This document shows, piece by piece, positions 6,889 through 7,539 of a stretch of 7,539 nt of DNA. The notes beneath the pieces were generated by a model, which ran no database searches, was not told the DNA's origin, and worked only from the letters and a program-made list of their open reading frames with translations. The position numbers and the translations under genes are program-made. This DNA is from Acidobacteriota bacterium (lineage in GTDB: Bacteria; Acidobacteriota; Blastocatellia; Pyrinomonadales; Pyrinomonadaceae): positions 1-7,539 of the forward strand of contig JAFBAJ010000086.1 of the NCBI GenBank assembly GCA_019247865.1, written 5' to 3'. The stretch's first letter is position 1; every line of letters starts with the position of its first letter.

Positions 6889-6924
6889 AGAAGAGGGGAG
6901 CATCTGCTGACGCTCCCCTCTTCT
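6889..6924. terminator. bidirectional intrinsic terminator
   Basis: A perfect 13-bp stem (6889-6901 with 6912-6924, arm AGAAGAGGGGAGC) closes a 10-base loop between two convergent genes. On the minus strand it is followed by CTTTTTTTAT, a strong U tract, so it should end transcription of the 53-aa gene very well. On the plus strand it is followed only by AATTTAT, so termination of the repeat-protein gene is probably weaker. It lies 31 bases after the plus-strand stop and 30 bases after the minus-strand stop. Confidence 0.88.
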
Positions 6925-6954
6925 AATTTATCCGGGCCGAGTTTTTCGTGCGGT

Positions 6955-7116
6955 CTATTTGCCCGGCGCCGTGACGTTGATGTCCACGTTCGTCTTCTTG
7001 CTGCCGAAGAGGCCGCCGCGATAAGCCAGAAACAGCGCCACCACGATGATGATGAAAATCACCAGAATCGCCACCACTCCGACGCTGCTGCCACCACCGC
7101 CATTATCGTCACCCAT
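6955..7116 (-). CDS. 53-aa glycine-rich protein with one transmembrane helix
   Basis: Begins [11 protein letters not shown], a short acidic, glycine-rich head, then one long membrane helix (about 12-32, [20 protein letters not shown]), then [11 protein letters not shown] and a tail ending [10 protein letters not shown]. The positive charges just after the helix (R33, K40, K41) suggest by the positive-inside rule that the C-terminus is cytoplasmic and the acidic N-terminus faces out. There is no cleavage site. The start at 7116 is chosen because AAGGAGG lies ten bases upstream, a very strong site; a longer in-frame reading from 7266 has an implausible N-terminus that includes repeat sequence. 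The family is not recognised with certainty, though small Gly-rich one-TM proteins with an 'xVNV-aP' tail are familiar as hypothetical proteins in soil bacteria. It is followed by a strong terminator, which fits a separately expressed small gene. Confidence 0.75.
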   Translation of the reverse strand: MGDDNGGGGSSVGVVAILVIFIIIVVALFLAYRGGLFGSKKTNVDINVTAPGK

Positions 7117-7121
7117 AAAAT

Positions 7122-7133
7122 CCGCTCCTCCTT
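7122..7133 (-). promoter_or_regulatory. strong Shine-Dalgarno of the 53-aa gene
   Basis: Minus-strand AAGGAGGAGCGG matches the anti-SD very well and precedes the ATG at 7116 by about ten bases from GGAGG. It suggests efficient translation and decides the start. Confidence 0.7.
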
Positions 7134-7211
7134 CGAGTTTTGGGAAAAGAATTTCTTCCGGGGGCTTTAGATTTTTTTTCAGGGGAGAAGAGTATGCCAA
7201 ACCAGCGAGAG

Positions 7212-7273
7212 GTGACAAGCGAAAAGTGACGAGTGATGAGAGAAATGCTGTCTCGTCACTCGCCACTTGTCAC
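7212..7273. repeat. facing arrays of a GTGACRA-type heptamer forming an imperfect hairpin
   Basis: On the plus strand 7212-7246 reads as consecutive heptamers GTGACAA, GCGAAAA, GTGACGA, GTGATGA, GAGAAAT. On the minus strand 7273-7253 reads GTGACAA, GTGGCGA, GTGACGA. The arrays face each other, so the arms pair: 7226-7241 with 7251-7266 (14 of 16, the two mismatches being G-T type) and GTGACAAG (7212-7219) with CTTGTCAC (7266-7273), leaving six unpaired bases on the left. The element fills the gap between the C-terminal fragment gene and the 53-aa gene. It has no coding potential. Tandem GTGACRA-like stutter repeats occur between genes in some bacteria, from general memory; this needs a genome search. 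Confidence 0.75.
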
Positions 7274-7288
7274 TTAACACGACTGCCG

Positions 7289-7539
7289 TTACCTGCGCCG
7301 GGCGCGACGCGATGGACGCCGCGCTGGTTTCTCAGCCGCCGGCTGAGCCTCGCTCGGTGAGAGGCTCGGGCTGGGTTGTGGCGGCTCTGCGCCCTGCGGC
7401 ACGATCCAGAACTCGTAGAAGTCCGTTTCTCTGTAGCCGCCGTTGACGATGACCACGCGTTGGGAATCGATCCCGCGCGTCTTGGTCAGGTAATCGAGCG
7501 CGCGTGCGCCGAGACGATCAGCCTGTCCGACGCGGCTCG
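7289..7539 (-). CDS. C-terminal end of a protein with an OmpA-like last unit and Arg-rich tail (5' end outside window)
   Basis: Minus-strand frame open to the right edge; 82 residues are seen before the TAA at 7291-7289. Residues 5-35 (ending in RVVIVNGGYRE) follow the layout of the last helix and strand of OmpA-like/MotB-like domains: a helix with regularly placed Ala, Arg and Leu, a GI/GV turn, then R-V-x-V-x-G-G-Y. The usual GYGES is replaced by GGYRET. After FWIVPQGAEPP comes a Pro/Ser-rich linker (53-66) and a basic end of about ten Arg or Lys residues. The family would bind peptidoglycan in the periplasm, but only the end is visible, so the function is inferred. It shares the strand of the 53-aa gene, 172 bases upstream of it, with the heptamer repeat between them. 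Confidence 0.7.
   Translation of the reverse strand, partial: SRVGQADRLGARALDYLTKTRGIDSQRVVIVNGGYRETDFYEFWIVPQGAEPPQPSPSLSPSEAQPAAEKPARRPSRRARRR

Noticed and set aside
7046..7360. 104-codon plus-strand open frame
   Set aside because: It crosses the 53-aa gene, the heptamer repeat and the end of the OmpA-like gene in antisense, and has low-complexity content.
7311..7375. Hairpins GAGCCTC/GAGGCTC and CAGCC/GGCTG
   Set aside because: They lie inside the coding region for the Pro/Ser and Ala-rich tail and are explained by GC-rich repetitive codons.
1..7539. CRISPR array, tRNA, rRNA, transposase or prophage genes
   Set aside because: I looked on both strands and found no spaced direct repeats, cloverleaf with acceptor stem, or transposase/integrase motifs.

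Overview
The window looks like chromosomal DNA from an environmental, GC-rich bacterium, probably Acidobacteriota of the Blastocatellia/Pyrinomonadaceae type. This is an inference from style: codon use with many C- and G-ending codons, a secreted protein joining Delta-60 repeats to Asp-rich FG-GAP/VCBS repeats, a small glycine-rich one-TM protein, and short palindromic intergenic repeats. No rRNA or other decisive marker is present.

Layout. Bases 4690 down to 1 hold four minus-strand genes in transcription order: a class II glycyl-tRNA synthetase (4690-3266), a 138-aa unrecognised protein with an acidic tail (3188-2772), an HD-domain tRNA CCA nucleotidyltransferase (2756-1356), and the first 409 codons of an ABC/SMC-like AAA ATPase (1229-1, running off the left edge). 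The first three lie 77 and 15 bases apart and could be one tRNA-charging/tRNA-maturation operon. The ATPase follows a 126-base gap holding a possible weak terminator, so it may be a separate unit. The plus strand carries one large gene (4848-6857), divergent from glyS, for a secreted 669-aa protein with seven Delta-60 repeats followed by six Ca-binding FG-GAP-like repeats. It ends at a strong hairpin that can act as a bidirectional terminator. To the right, on the minus strand, are a 53-aa one-TM protein (7116-6955) and the 82-residue C-terminal end of a protein with an OmpA-like last helix-strand unit and an Arg-rich tail (7539-7289, entering from the right edge).

The most notable non-coding structures are (1) a perfect 27-bp inverted repeat, each arm itself a hairpin, lodged between glyS and the next gene so that it supplies the glyS stop codon and touches the next gene's Shine-Dalgarno sequence; and (2) two facing arrays of a GTGACRA-type heptamer at 7212-7273. 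There are no tRNA/rRNA genes, no CRISPR array and no recognisable transposase. The genes are mostly housekeeping or common accessory types; the repeats and the ATPase of unknown role deserve the closest look.
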